Positions 1 through 9,500 of a DNA stretch of 64,000 nucleotides are shown piece after piece. The first letter of the stretch is position 1. Each line of letters opens with the position of its first letter. Under the pieces are notes generated by a model that made no database searches, was not told the DNA's origin, and was given only the letters and a program-made list of their open reading frames with translations. Origin of the DNA: Sphagnum compactum (taxonomy: Eukaryota > Bryophyta > Sphagnopsida > Sphagnales); NCBI GenBank assembly GCA_965153455.1, contig OZ234497.1:19027872-19091871 (forward strand), written 5' to 3'. The position numbers and the translations under genes are program-made.

Positions 1-345
1 GGATGCATAGGCGATAACATATTCCTTGCCTTTCTCATCAAGTTGGCCAAGAATAGCACCAATACCTAGAGCACTCCAGTTAGTGTGTAGAATGAAGACC
101 TTGCTGAAATCAAGTCTTCTCCGAATGGGGAACTCTAAGAGCTTTTCCTTGAGTGTGTTGAAAGCTTCCTGAGCCTCTTCACTCTATGTCCAAGCAACAT
201 CCTTCTTTAACAATGCATAGAGAGGATGAGCAATAGTATTGAAGTCTTGGACATAAATCCTATAGTAATTACATAGTCCGATGAAGCTCTTCAAAGTGTG
301 AACATCAGTAGGATTAGGCATCTCCAAAATGGCAAAATTCTGTGT
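1..345 (-). pseudogene. Retrotransposon RNase H domain, N-terminal part
   Basis: After a frameshift near 345, the minus-strand frame reads through an RT thumb/connection (motif LKSFIGLCNYYRIYVQDF) into an RNase H domain of the kind fused to Ty3/gypsy RT, ending with IGAILGQLDEKGKEYVIAYAS-like sequence at the window edge. The first catalytic aspartate, normally in a T-D-A/W-S context, is Asn here (HTNWS, about 68-82). One in-frame TAG lies near 184-187. This is a broken fragment whose remainder lies outside the window. Confidence 0.8.
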
Positions 346-1169
346 CCAAGGTAGACTACTAAGGTGACAACAAATTCACACTTTTTAGGATGGATCTTCA
401 TATTGACTATGTGGAGCCTCTTGAATGACTCTTCAAGATGAGCCAAATGCTGTAGGAGTCCCTTGCTATGCACTAGGACATCATCTATGTAGCATTTCAG
501 AAAATCTGCCCCTTCGAAAATTTGGTCCATGACTCGCTGAAAGAAGACATGTGCATTCCTCAATCCAAAAGGCATCACAAGCCATTCTCACAACTTGTTG
601 CCTCCATGGAATGCCGTTTTCTTCCAATCCTTCATAGCGAGGACAGTCTGGTTGAAGCCTTGCCTCAAATCCACAATTGTGAAGATGTTTGAGTCTCCGA
701 TGCTATCAAACAATTCTTCAAGGATGGGCATGGGGTACTTGTCCTGCGGTGTCACTAGGTTCAAAGGCCTATAATCCCCGCACATCCTTTTCTCAGTCCA
801 TAATCTAGCTGAATCCTTCTTTGCTGGCATTACTATAACGACTGCGAAATCAGAACTTGATGGCTGAATGAGGCCAGCCTCATGGAGTTCTTTGCATCTT
901 TCATCTACTAGTTCCCACTCATGCTTGCTCAACCTATGCCTCCTTCAATAGATGGGTGTCTCATCTGTAAGGTCTATAGAGAACTGCATGGTCTTACACC
1001 TACCTAAGTCTTTCATTGAGAATGCGAACACATTCTCATACTTAATTAGCAAGTCTGTGACTTGGTCTCTCTCCTTCTTGGTGAGCTGGTTCCCCATAAC
1101 GAAAGGGTAGTTGGAAACACATGGAATGGAGTTGGAAGAACCTGGTGTATTGGGATCTCCATTATCCAA
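345..1169 (-). pseudogene. Retrotransposon reverse transcriptase, interrupted
   Basis: The minus-strand frame carries the RT fingers (KMCGDYRPLN-like motif as CGDYRPLNLVTPQDKYPMP, about 720-780), palm (FTIVDLRQGFNQ) and the active-site box YIDDVLVHS at about 465-491. Two in-frame TGA stops, at 945-947 and 588-590, and a frameshift near 345 break the gene. Sequence on both sides of each TGA still matches RT in the same frame, so these are point mutations, not domain borders. The segment at 945-1169 (QLTKKERDQVTDLLIKYENVFAF) is the usual N-terminal RT approach. In active elements this enzyme copies the element RNA into DNA. Confidence 0.9.
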
Positions 1170-1429
1170 CTACGCAGATTCATAGAAGGCCGTAATTGTT
1201 TCTCCAGAAGCTGATGTACCTCCAGGTGTATCAGAAACAACTTGAGTCAAATTACATGGTACCTCCTCCCCCCCAACACTAAGAGTGAAATGAAGAGTGT
1301 TGAAGATATGCAAGTGTACTTGGTCGGGGTGCCATGTAATCACATTGCTAGAATTACAAGTTGATTGAATCAGTGTTAGTGTTGTGTACATTTGAAAAAG
1401 TACACAAGTTACCAACAACCATGTATGGG

Positions 1430-2450
1430 AGTTCAGGTCCATGCCTCTCCCCAGAAGAGCATTACACTCCAATCTAATCACCTTGGTGTGACTAGTAGTG
1501 CCAGTTTGGAACCCCATAGCCTTTTCTCTTTCTTCTGGGCTTGGTTCATCCCAAGTGGCTGAAGCATGACGATACACCGGGCCTCGTCCATTTCCCTGAA
1601 AGGCGTGTGCTCCTGGGAAGGAGAAAAAGGTGGGCCAGGCACCGCTTGCTTTTCCTATTGTGTTCGCAGGAAACCAAGGAGGTTTCTTTTACCTTGTGAC
1701 TGGTTGGTAAGAGTTTGAATCATCTAATATGTGACAAACCTGCAGGTTGGGGTCTCTGATGGTGTATCTCAGAGTCAACTGCAAAACTGAGTGGTGCAAG
1801 GTTGGTCCACTAATTGCGCAATCGGTGCGCATAGGAGCCGCATTGTGATGCATCGAGTAGGAGCGGCTCTCCAAGGTAATGATTGACCAGCGTGTAATGC
1901 TCCTGGACTTTCTCCCTTTGGTCAAGTTGAGAAGGGGTGTTCTTAATTACATAACTAAGCACAGGAGAAATGGATTGAGCCCAAGTGATCACTCATACCA
2001 TGTCCGTGAAGAGACCGGATCTTGTGTCACTCAAGCCTTCTCCAAATCCAGCTGTTGAAAATCCTTGACACTCCCAACCTGAAATGATGAGGTCCACCGG
2101 GCCAAGTAATTCCATATGTTTCTTCTAAATTAGTTGTATGTCAGAGGGCAAGAAGTGAAACTAACTTTCCATGTGGTGGCTGCAAATTGTTGTGAAAATT
2201 TGGCTGTGAGTTCCATCATTCTTGATCCCGCCACCTGCCTTGCAATAGGATCAATGTCTACGTAGAAATACCTTCGAACCACTATCCATAACTGTAGTAG
2301 GGCTTCGAGACCTGTACCAATACCACCAAAGAGCTCTAGTAATGTAATCCCCTCCTTAGGCGGTGTCCAGGTGATTAGTTGACGAAGTACTGGCTTAATC
2401 AGTTTGCCATGGCTCTCCATGGTCTCAAAACTAGATAGAGCTTTGACCAA
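1430..2450 (-). pseudogene. C5-cytosine DNA methyltransferase-like domain inside the retrotransposon polyprotein
   Basis: Between protease and RT the minus strand encodes a recognisable C5-DNA methyltransferase in several frames. Motif I (SAM binding) is LLELFGGIGTGLEAL at about 2300-2342. The region VDLIISGWECQGFS with the catalytic-type Cys lies at about 2053-2095, where the canonical PCQ is ECQ. The motif VI region has IKNTP (about 1932-1947) where ENV is expected. Motif VIII-like SYAHRLR lies at about 1817-1838. Motif IX-like EEREKAMGF is followed by a TGTT loop and GMDLNSHTWLL at about 1430-1536. Frameshifts or stops occur near 2130, 1990, 1800 and 1690. Retrotransposon capture of cytosine methyltransferases is known in some algae and dinoflagellates; this copy appears to have the same kind of architecture. 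It is inactive as it stands. The clade (DNMT3/DRM-like or other) cannot be fixed by eye. Confidence 0.8.
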
Positions 2451-2474
2451 GGGCTCGTGGGCTACTTTGAACCT

Positions 2475-3440
2475 CTATAAAACTTCTGGTCCATGTTGAA
2501 TGTCAATAGGAAGCACCCTCAAGCTTTCAGTAGCTCGTGCGTAAGCTATCTCCTCTTCATCTCCCTCTATCCACTCGTGGTTAGCTTGTTGGATGTAGGA
2601 AATGATGTGTGTTTCCTTGAGCATACAATGGTGAGCCATAGGACTATGGTTCCCATGTAAATCAAGGGGTATGTATCCTAGATGGTGGCCATCAGTTTCC
2701 CAATCCACTCGATAGTACGCATGTTCGAACAAGTTGTCGGTTGTGAAGCCTAATGGAAACAGGGCCTTTTGCCTAATGAGCACATCGTAACTAGTGGCAT
2801 TGGTGACTAAACATCTAACCTGTAGGCAAAGCTCCTGATCTGTACCCTCATTGAAATTAAGTGTAATCAAATCTGAACTCTCCCCAAGTACCTCTTCTAC
2901 GTTCCCACTAGCCGTGCGAATTTGCCACATAGATTTTCGTAGTTTGGAGTCGAGCATGCCCATCTTCTTGGCAAATTGAACTCCAAGAATCATTGGTTGG
3001 GCACCTGTATCAAGAAATACCACTCTGGGTGTATGTCCTGTCACCTGGATTGCTGACTCAGTATTGTCAACAATGGCAACTCTAGTGGCAATGGAAGTTC
3101 TCTCACTAGGCACCACCTTTGGAAATGAATGAGAGACTTTGTGCGGAGCATGGCTATCCACAACGCTTTTGTTAAGTAACAAATCCACAAGTGAGGTGCT
3201 CTTAGCTCCCTTCTGATATGTTAATGTAGAATCAAAGGTAGGAGAGCGCGCTAGTTTAGCCATGCTAGAACTAGTGACCAAATTATGAACGCCATCTACA
3301 ACACGTGAGCTAATCGAATGTCTCTCTAAGGTGTTGGATGGGACTCTTATAGCATGTGGATCAGGGATTGGGAGAGGGCCTGATGTAGTGTTTAGGGTAT
3401 CCTTTAAAACTGCAATTATGTTGCTGGTGCTTAGCTTCAA
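2475..3440 (-). pseudogene. Retrotransposon aspartic protease region
   Basis: This open stretch of about 321 codons contains the retropepsin active-site loop VVFLDTGAQPMILG (about residues 140-155, coordinates about 2985-3025). It is followed by the beta-rich fold and the second conserved strand YDVLIRQKALFPLGF where active elements usually have DVLLG. About 130 N-terminal residues are Ser/Thr/Val-rich linker. In an active element the protease would cut the polyprotein. It lies downstream of Gag and directly upstream of the methyltransferase-like domain, in the order expected for a single pol polyprotein. It is the best-preserved open segment of the element. Confidence 0.8.
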
Positions 3441-3520
3441 ATCTTGAAAACTAAACTATGGTGTACTCCACAAGCTTTTGCGCCACTTCACGCATTTGAA
3501 ATTGGCATTCCATAAGCTAA

Positions 3521-3916
3521 TTAGTGAAAAATTATTGTTTTCCTGATGTACATGTCCTCCTGGACATGCGAATTTGATGCCATGGCAGCTTGTGGTGTAG
3601 TAGTGTCCTCCCCCCTTGCCAACAAAGTGCGTTCTTCTTTCGTGTTGAGAGGACGAAAAGATTGTGGAATGACTGTTTGAACTCTTCTAGCCCTAGTAAT
3701 TAGACTTGAGCCAAATGCGAGTCCATCAGTCTGAATTATTTGCCTAGTGGCAGAAACTTTAGGGGTCACACTAACTTCTTGTGCCGCGAAGTAGGAAGGG
3801 CAAAAAGAAGTGGCAAATTCTGGTGTGAGACTAGGATCGTGTGCACTTGAAAGAACATACTCCCCAACCATGGCATCGTGTGGGAGTCCATAGAACGACC
3901 TAGGAGGTCCCTCCAA
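3521..3916 (-). pseudogene. Gag-protease linker region of the retrotransposon (unrecognised)
   Basis: A 131-codon open stretch between the Gag zinc-knuckle region and the protease. It is rich in Ser, Thr and Arg and has no motif I recognise. Position and strand argue that it is part of the same polyprotein. Stops or frameshifts separate it from the neighbours on both sides. Confidence 0.45.
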
Positions 3917-4072
3917 TGATCCTGAACCCTGTACAGGTTGGGCATGACTAGTTGGTTAAGAAGACTTGCCTTTTAGATTAGCAAGTTGGGCTTTCAATGA
4001 TTCGAGTTCATTTTGTAGAGTTTGAACTTGAGCGGCATGGGCTTGAAGCACCTCCCTCTTGTCCGCATTGTG

Positions 4073-5192
4073 CTATTTCTTCTTAGCATTCTTACTAGAA
4101 TGGTGGGGAAAGCTTGAGTGGAAGGCTGTGGTGCCTTGGCTTTTGGTTGAAGGGTAGCGGAGGATGCTGGCAAATTTTGCCGTGGTAATTGGAGTTACTT
4201 CCGTTCCGGGAACTTGGCAAAGCAACTTCTTGATGTCCCTCTTTCCCACAATAATCACAAAGGAGATCTCCGGAAGGAATGTTGCACTCACTAGCTTTGT
4301 AGGCAGGATTGCCACAGTAGTTGCAAAAAGGTAAGATGGGTGCAATCGAATGCACTGCTTTAGCCCTTGAAGAAGAATGTGATGATCTGGTTAGTGTAGC
4401 TGGTGGAGGATGAGGCCTTGAACGTGATGGAGGCCACATAGTATTGGCCTCATAGTATGCATGAGCCAATTCCAGCTTTTTAGAAATGTTGTACACATCC
4501 AGCAAAGTGTACGAGTTTCCAAATTCTGCAAAAACCCGTTGCAAAACTTACGCATGGAGTGTTGGAGTACCTTCCAACGAATGAAGATACCGATGGGCAG
4601 CTTCTAGGTCTGCGATGCTCTGAGTATCCTCTTTAAGCTTGAGAAGCCTCATGTAGAGCATCTTGAGGGTTTCATCCTTCTATCGAGAGAAGGTGGCGAG
4701 TTGCAAATTTTTTTCAGAACTCTTCATTGATAATTCCTTCACTGGATCAGCAAAAGCTGCTGCATTGATGGTGGGAGGAATGTTTGTGGTAACAATAATG
4801 AGTTGTTGAGGAGAAATGTTTACAGAAACAGGTACCGGATCTGGATTATTGGGCACAATCCCATGATGTGCGATGGTAGCTTACAGTGTAGCTTAAGAGG
4901 CGGTGGCGATGGCTGTGGCATAAGCTGTATTAGGGATCGAGGTGACGTCCAAAATCCTTGGAGAATGTTGCTCATAGACATCCAATGTCGCATAGTGCAC
5001 GTAACGGGCCAATTGTTTGGATGCGAAGGCCTTGGTGTAATTGACGCCATACTTGAGCTCTAATTCACAAACCACAGTTGAAGAAGTTGCCTTGAACTCC
5101 CTCAAAGAAATTGTTCTTGGCCTTTTACTAAATTCCTCAATCTTCCCAGAAGAATTGTTGACCTCCACGGTGTATATTAGTGTAGAGGTCAC
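4073..5192 (-). pseudogene. Retrotransposon Gag with zinc knuckles, frameshifted
   Basis: Minus-strand Gag remnants. The N-terminal part (4893-5192) has the segment ISLREFKATSSTVVCELELK. The C-terminal part (4095-4544) has two knuckle-like clusters, CNYCGNPAYKASEC (CX2CX4YX4C, His replaced by Tyr) and CDYCGKEGH. The final Cys of the second knuckle is only reached after a frameshift into the frame that ends at 4073 with a Lys-rich tail. Gag would package the element RNA. Several stops lie between 4545 and 4890. Confidence 0.7.
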
Positions 5193-5542
5193 GGCTTGTA
5201 ACGGAATATATGGTGATGGTGTGAAAGTTGGTGTAGCTGCAGGTGTACCCCACTGATTGACCCCTCCAAATGGACTCTAATGTACCGTTGATGTAGTGTA
5301 ACCTGAACCTGAATTCCTGAGAGGAGTTGTACTGGATGATGGTGGTGCTATAGATACTTGATGCTACCCTCGTGAAGATTGTGAACTCAAAGAAATCGGT
5401 TCAAATGATTGTGTGTTACTTCGTAGCTGATACCTTGGCTTTGGTTGAACTGTAGTGCTCTCATCATCTGAGGACATGCTGTTGTCCCATGCCCCAGAAT
5501 TTTGCAGAAATATAGAGTGTTAGATATTTGATACGAGGATTA

Positions 5543-5584
5543 ACATACGGGGCATGGACAACATATGTCCCATGCCTCGTATGT
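5543..5584. repeat. Imperfect inverted repeat, CATGCCCCGTATG type
   Basis: Arms 5543-5560 and 5566-5584 are near-perfect reverse complements (ACATACGGGGCATGG against CCATGCCTCGTATGT) around a 5-base spacer. A related CCATGGCCCGTAT follows at 5586-5598, and the same CATGCCCGTATG theme returns at the outer LTR end near 6488-6536. Confidence 0.7.
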
Positions 5585-5589
5585 CCCAT

Positions 5590-5866
5590 GGCCCGTATAG
5601 CGTAGGTCGACGTCGCTGCAGCTCGTTTCGATGCAGCGATGGCGAACGACAACATTCGTGCCGCTACAACGATGGCGAGGGGCACCGCTCGCCATCATTG
5701 CAGTGGCGCGAATGTTGCCACTCGCCATCGCTGGATCGAAGCGAGCTACAGTGACGTCGCTGCAGCGATGGCGAGGGGCAACGCTCACGCCGCTGTAGCG
5801 ATGGCGAGCGACAACGCTTGTGCCGCTGCAGCGATGGTGGGCGGCCATGTTACGGACGTCGGGCTA
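5590..5866. repeat. GC-rich degenerate tandem repeat in the retrotransposon leader
   Basis: About seven degenerate copies of a roughly 35-45 bp unit built on GCAGCGATGGCGAGCGACAA and CGCTCGTGCCGCT. The block is far richer in GC than its surroundings. It reads open in several frames on both strands as Ala/Arg/His-rich peptides, as expected for a GC-rich repeat. It lies between Gag and the LTR, in the leader or extreme N-terminus of Gag. Confidence 0.75.
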
Positions 5867-6061
5867 TAGATCGCGGCGCTCCCGAGGCAATTTTTTTTTC
5901 TATTCGCCGCTGTAATCGGCTCCAACAGCTTTAACCTGCTATGTTTTTGCGCGGGAGAAAGAAAATAAAAGAGAGAGAGAGAGAGGAAGAGGGAGAGAGA
6001 GCTTTGAAACCTGGCCCAGGAAACCTGCTCCAGGATACGATAATCCCTTGTTTGGTCTTGC

Positions 6062-6536
6062 TCTACCAAGCTCCTCTGATCCCGGCTCTGTTGGTTGGTA
6101 GAGTTGTAACAACTCTTTCTAGTAGCAGCACCACCCGTAACACCAACAGCAGAAATTCAAGAACTCAAAGCCAAAATAAAATTGTTGCTTTCAACATTAA
6201 ACAACAAAAAGTAGAGTTTTTCTAGAATTGAAATTGCAAGGAAATAAAAGAAATGTATGTAAACGGTGGCTGTGCAATGGCCACCGTGAGCATCTAGAAA
6301 TCTAGTCTATTATGGAGGAAACTTTCCTGACAAAGGGAATTCTAGAAAAACTAACAAAGAAAGGAAGGGCTTGGGCTTTTATACAGCCGCCAACAAGCTG
6401 AAACTCAAACACTAAATAACGTACAGTACCCGAAGAACGTACATTAAACCCTAAGAGCGTACATTAACCCTAAAATACATGAATGGCATGCCCGTAACTG
6501 GCCATCATGTATGAGGCCATGCATACGGGCATGACA
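6062..6536 (-). repeat. Putative 5' LTR of the retrotransposon (borders uncertain)
   Basis: On the minus strand the segment starts TGTCATGCCCGTATGC (from 6536), forms an inverted repeat with CATGCCCGTAAC about 40 bases inside, carries a TATAAAA box at 6383-6377, and runs into a GA-rich leader (5971-6001). It lies exactly where the 5' LTR should be relative to Gag. The second LTR is outside the window, so ends and target duplication cannot be confirmed, and no clear primer-binding site marks the inner end. Confidence 0.5.
6377..6383 (-). promoter_or_regulatory. TATA box of the putative LTR promoter
   Basis: The minus strand reads GGCTGTATAAAAGCCC here, a strong plant-type TATA box. Transcription would run toward lower coordinates through leader, Gag and Pol. 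Confidence 0.6.
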
Positions 6537-9500
6537 TGGAAAACAATATTGATACATGTAATTTTTCATCTTGGTAGCTTTAATTTTTCCATTGATCATG
6601 ACTTGCCGAAAGATAAATTAGGCCTTCTAATGACATAAATTCTTTCATGTTTTAGATGTTGGATGATAGAGCTTAGATAAATTCACCAACTTTTTGCCTT
6701 GGAATACAATGAATACAATTCTTTCTCCCATTCTACTTATTGAGCCCATTTAATTTTGGCACCAATAACTTTCACAACATTTTACCACAATGCAAATATT
6801 CATTTCACATGGTGGAGTTTGTTGTCTTCTCCTAATACAAGCTCCGCCCATGGGAATTTGGCTACCCATATTTCTTGGAAAAATCTTTCCATTCCCCACT
6901 TAGCTTTCCTTTCCTTTTCTTGTAAGGCCATTGTTTTTTGTGGTAGCTACATACACATCTTTAAAAATAAGAAAAGTTACAGGGTGTTAATAAAGTAAAG
7001 TAGACCAAAAAAATAGTCTATCCAAATCCCATTTAATTTTTTTTTTTTTGACATAGACACAAAAAAATAGATTCAAAATATTTTTCAGTAAAAATTTGAA
7101 AAAAATGTCATTACATTTAATTTATGGGAAGAAGAATACAAAATTTGAACAATTTCAACATCATAAAAGTAGGTTTGAAACTGATTAGGTCAATATGGTG
7201 TTCAAACTTACTTCATTTAAAAAATTTGATATATTATGATTATAACATGCACAATTTAACACTACATAAATATTTTTTAAGGCTGCATTAATTTGATTTT
7301 CAAAAAATAAATATTTCATCTATTTGTAGCCCATTTTGTAAATTAGACATCTTGTGCAAGTAGATGTGTTTTTAAAAATTATACTTAAATTTATTTTCAA
7401 GGTGGGGTTTTTCAATATTTTAAATACAAAATGAAGGATTATAATCATGTTAATTATTCTACAAAATAATATGTTTACTTTCAATACAATAAAATGTTTT
7501 CATGGATACTTGTAGTTTTTTTTAATATAAAGCAAGTGAACCATTTACTTTACCTTATTTTTATCTTGCAATATCATTTACAACACAAGAACTACCTGAA
7601 GGAATAAAAGAATGTAAATGTGTAACATGTAATCATCGAAACTAGATGCCAAATATAAAGTTATAATGTTTGAACCATTGAAAAAAAGTAATATTTGAAG
7701 TTTGTAGGGTTCTTCACAAAGGCCATTGTTGATCAACAAATTAGAATGTCAATCCCAAGAAATAACAACACCTAATGTTCCAAAACTGCAATTAACCAAT
7801 AATTTTATGAACATATATAAATAGACAAACAACATTCACACTTTTACGAATGAGGATGACTTTACATAAGAAAAAGGTTTTGGTTTAAACCTTAATCCGA
7901 ATAAAACGAACATCTAGTGCAAAAACATTATTCGAAAATAATGCCAAACAATAACTATAATAAGTTCTTGCACCCAATAAAGACTTGCAACTAATCAACG
8001 TACATTAACACCTTTTAAATGAGGAAATCATTAGAAAAAAAGGTTTTGGTTTAGACCCTAAAATCAATAAAATAAACAATAAATGTTAAAAAATTACTTT
8101 AAGATGATGTTAAATAGTAATTATAAAAACCTTTAATATGTTTTATAGAATCATATGTCAAGACATTACTTAGAGATGATGTGAAATATAAATTGTAGCA
8201 AGAGCTTACATTACACATGATAAACTCATGTACTGAAATAAACACCTTTATGAATGATAAAAGGGTTGCACAAAAAAAAAACTTGCTTGAAAACTTAAAC
8301 CTTAAAAAAAATTTACTTGGAAACTCCTACATATTGTGTCAAATTCTTGCACCCAATAAACTCTTATAAACAAATTGTTTAGCCAAAGATAAACAATTGT
8401 AAACATCTATAATAAAATTAACACCAACAATAGAAATCTACCACCATGCAAATAATTATCATCCTTACCCAAGTTGTAAAATATTGTAGATATGGGAGGC
8501 TTAGAACATAATCTACACAAGATATATATGCATTTACTTCCTATTGCATAAAAGAAATTGAAGTTTCTTAGATTTTAATTCATGTGCAAGAATATAAAGC
8601 TTTCAAGGATGAACCTTAAAAAGTTCTTTATAAACTAGATAGTGTAAATAAGCAAATCCACACACAACCAAACATTTTATAAGAGTCAACTTGTTTTAAA
8701 CACCTTCATGCAAAACCTTAAACTTTCAAAGAATTGAAGCTTACAAGAATCATGTAAGAACATAAATGTGTTTAAATAAAAAACTTGCAAGAGCATATTT
8801 TCCTCCAAATCAAAACCTACAAACACCTTCACACAATAATTCTAAAAGATTTCTTACCATAAATGTTCAAACAAGAACAAGAGCAGGAAAAAAAAAGAAA
8901 TACAAGCAAGAGTTTGTAGGTGATTTACTCATAATATACTTGATTATGAGCTTGAAGTCTTTTGGTGATGGTGCCATCGATTCTCCTTTTCTTTAAAACA
9001 AATAACCTAAACCTTAAACAATGTGATTGTACACCAAAATCCAAATCTTTGCGATGTTCAAAAAAAAAAAAAAGATGCTTACAAAACTTTTAACAAACTT
9101 TGCATAGAAAATTTCAAATCCTTTCATATCTTCAACAATTTGCAACAAACATACAACATAGGGTTGCCCTTCTTTAAAACATTAATGGGATGCAATGTGT
9201 GGCGACAAGTTGTAGATGACAATATGTTTGTGCAATGGAGCTCTTGCACAAGTTGAAAATGTTGCAACAAAGGATAGAAGGAATTCACAAGTGCGCTACA
9301 ATGATTGGAGTGTGATGAGATGGAGACATGACTAAAGAAAAAATAGGGGCACAAAATGATGGTGAACATCATCACTTTTAAAGTGTCAATTGTGAGGCAT
9401 CATTGCGATCTAGGAATATTCAACGATCATTCACATGCAACCATTGGTTTAGGGCTGTGACAATCAACATATTGCCCACTACAATATTGATAATGTTTCT

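Larger units (their letters stand above)
1..6536 (-). mobile_element. Decayed Ty3/gypsy-type LTR retrotransposon with a DNA methyltransferase-like domain (left end outside window)
   Basis: Read on the minus strand from high to low coordinates, the segment gives a putative LTR with TATA box (about 6.1-6.5 kb), a repetitive leader, Gag with zinc-knuckle cysteines, a DTGA aspartic protease, a cytosine methyltransferase-like domain, reverse transcriptase with YIDD, and the first part of RNase H. Integrase and the 3' LTR would lie left of position 1. Every domain carries in-frame stops or frameshifts, so this is a dead copy. The RT-RNase H order and the RNase H type fit Ty3/gypsy (Metaviridae). 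No convincing tRNA primer-binding site was found, so the inner LTR border is uncertain. The outer border at 6536 rests only on a TG start followed by GC-rich inverted-repeat sequence. Confidence 0.85.

Noticed and set aside
5540-5869. Overlapping Ala/Arg/His-rich frames on both strands
   Set aside because: Product of the GC-rich leader repeat; no start context, no family, and frames are equally open in several phases.
6003-6100. Primer-binding site for the retrotransposon
   Set aside because: GGGATCAGAGG and TTGGTAGAGC on the minus strand recall the initiator-tRNA complement, but neither gives a continuous match next to a CA end.
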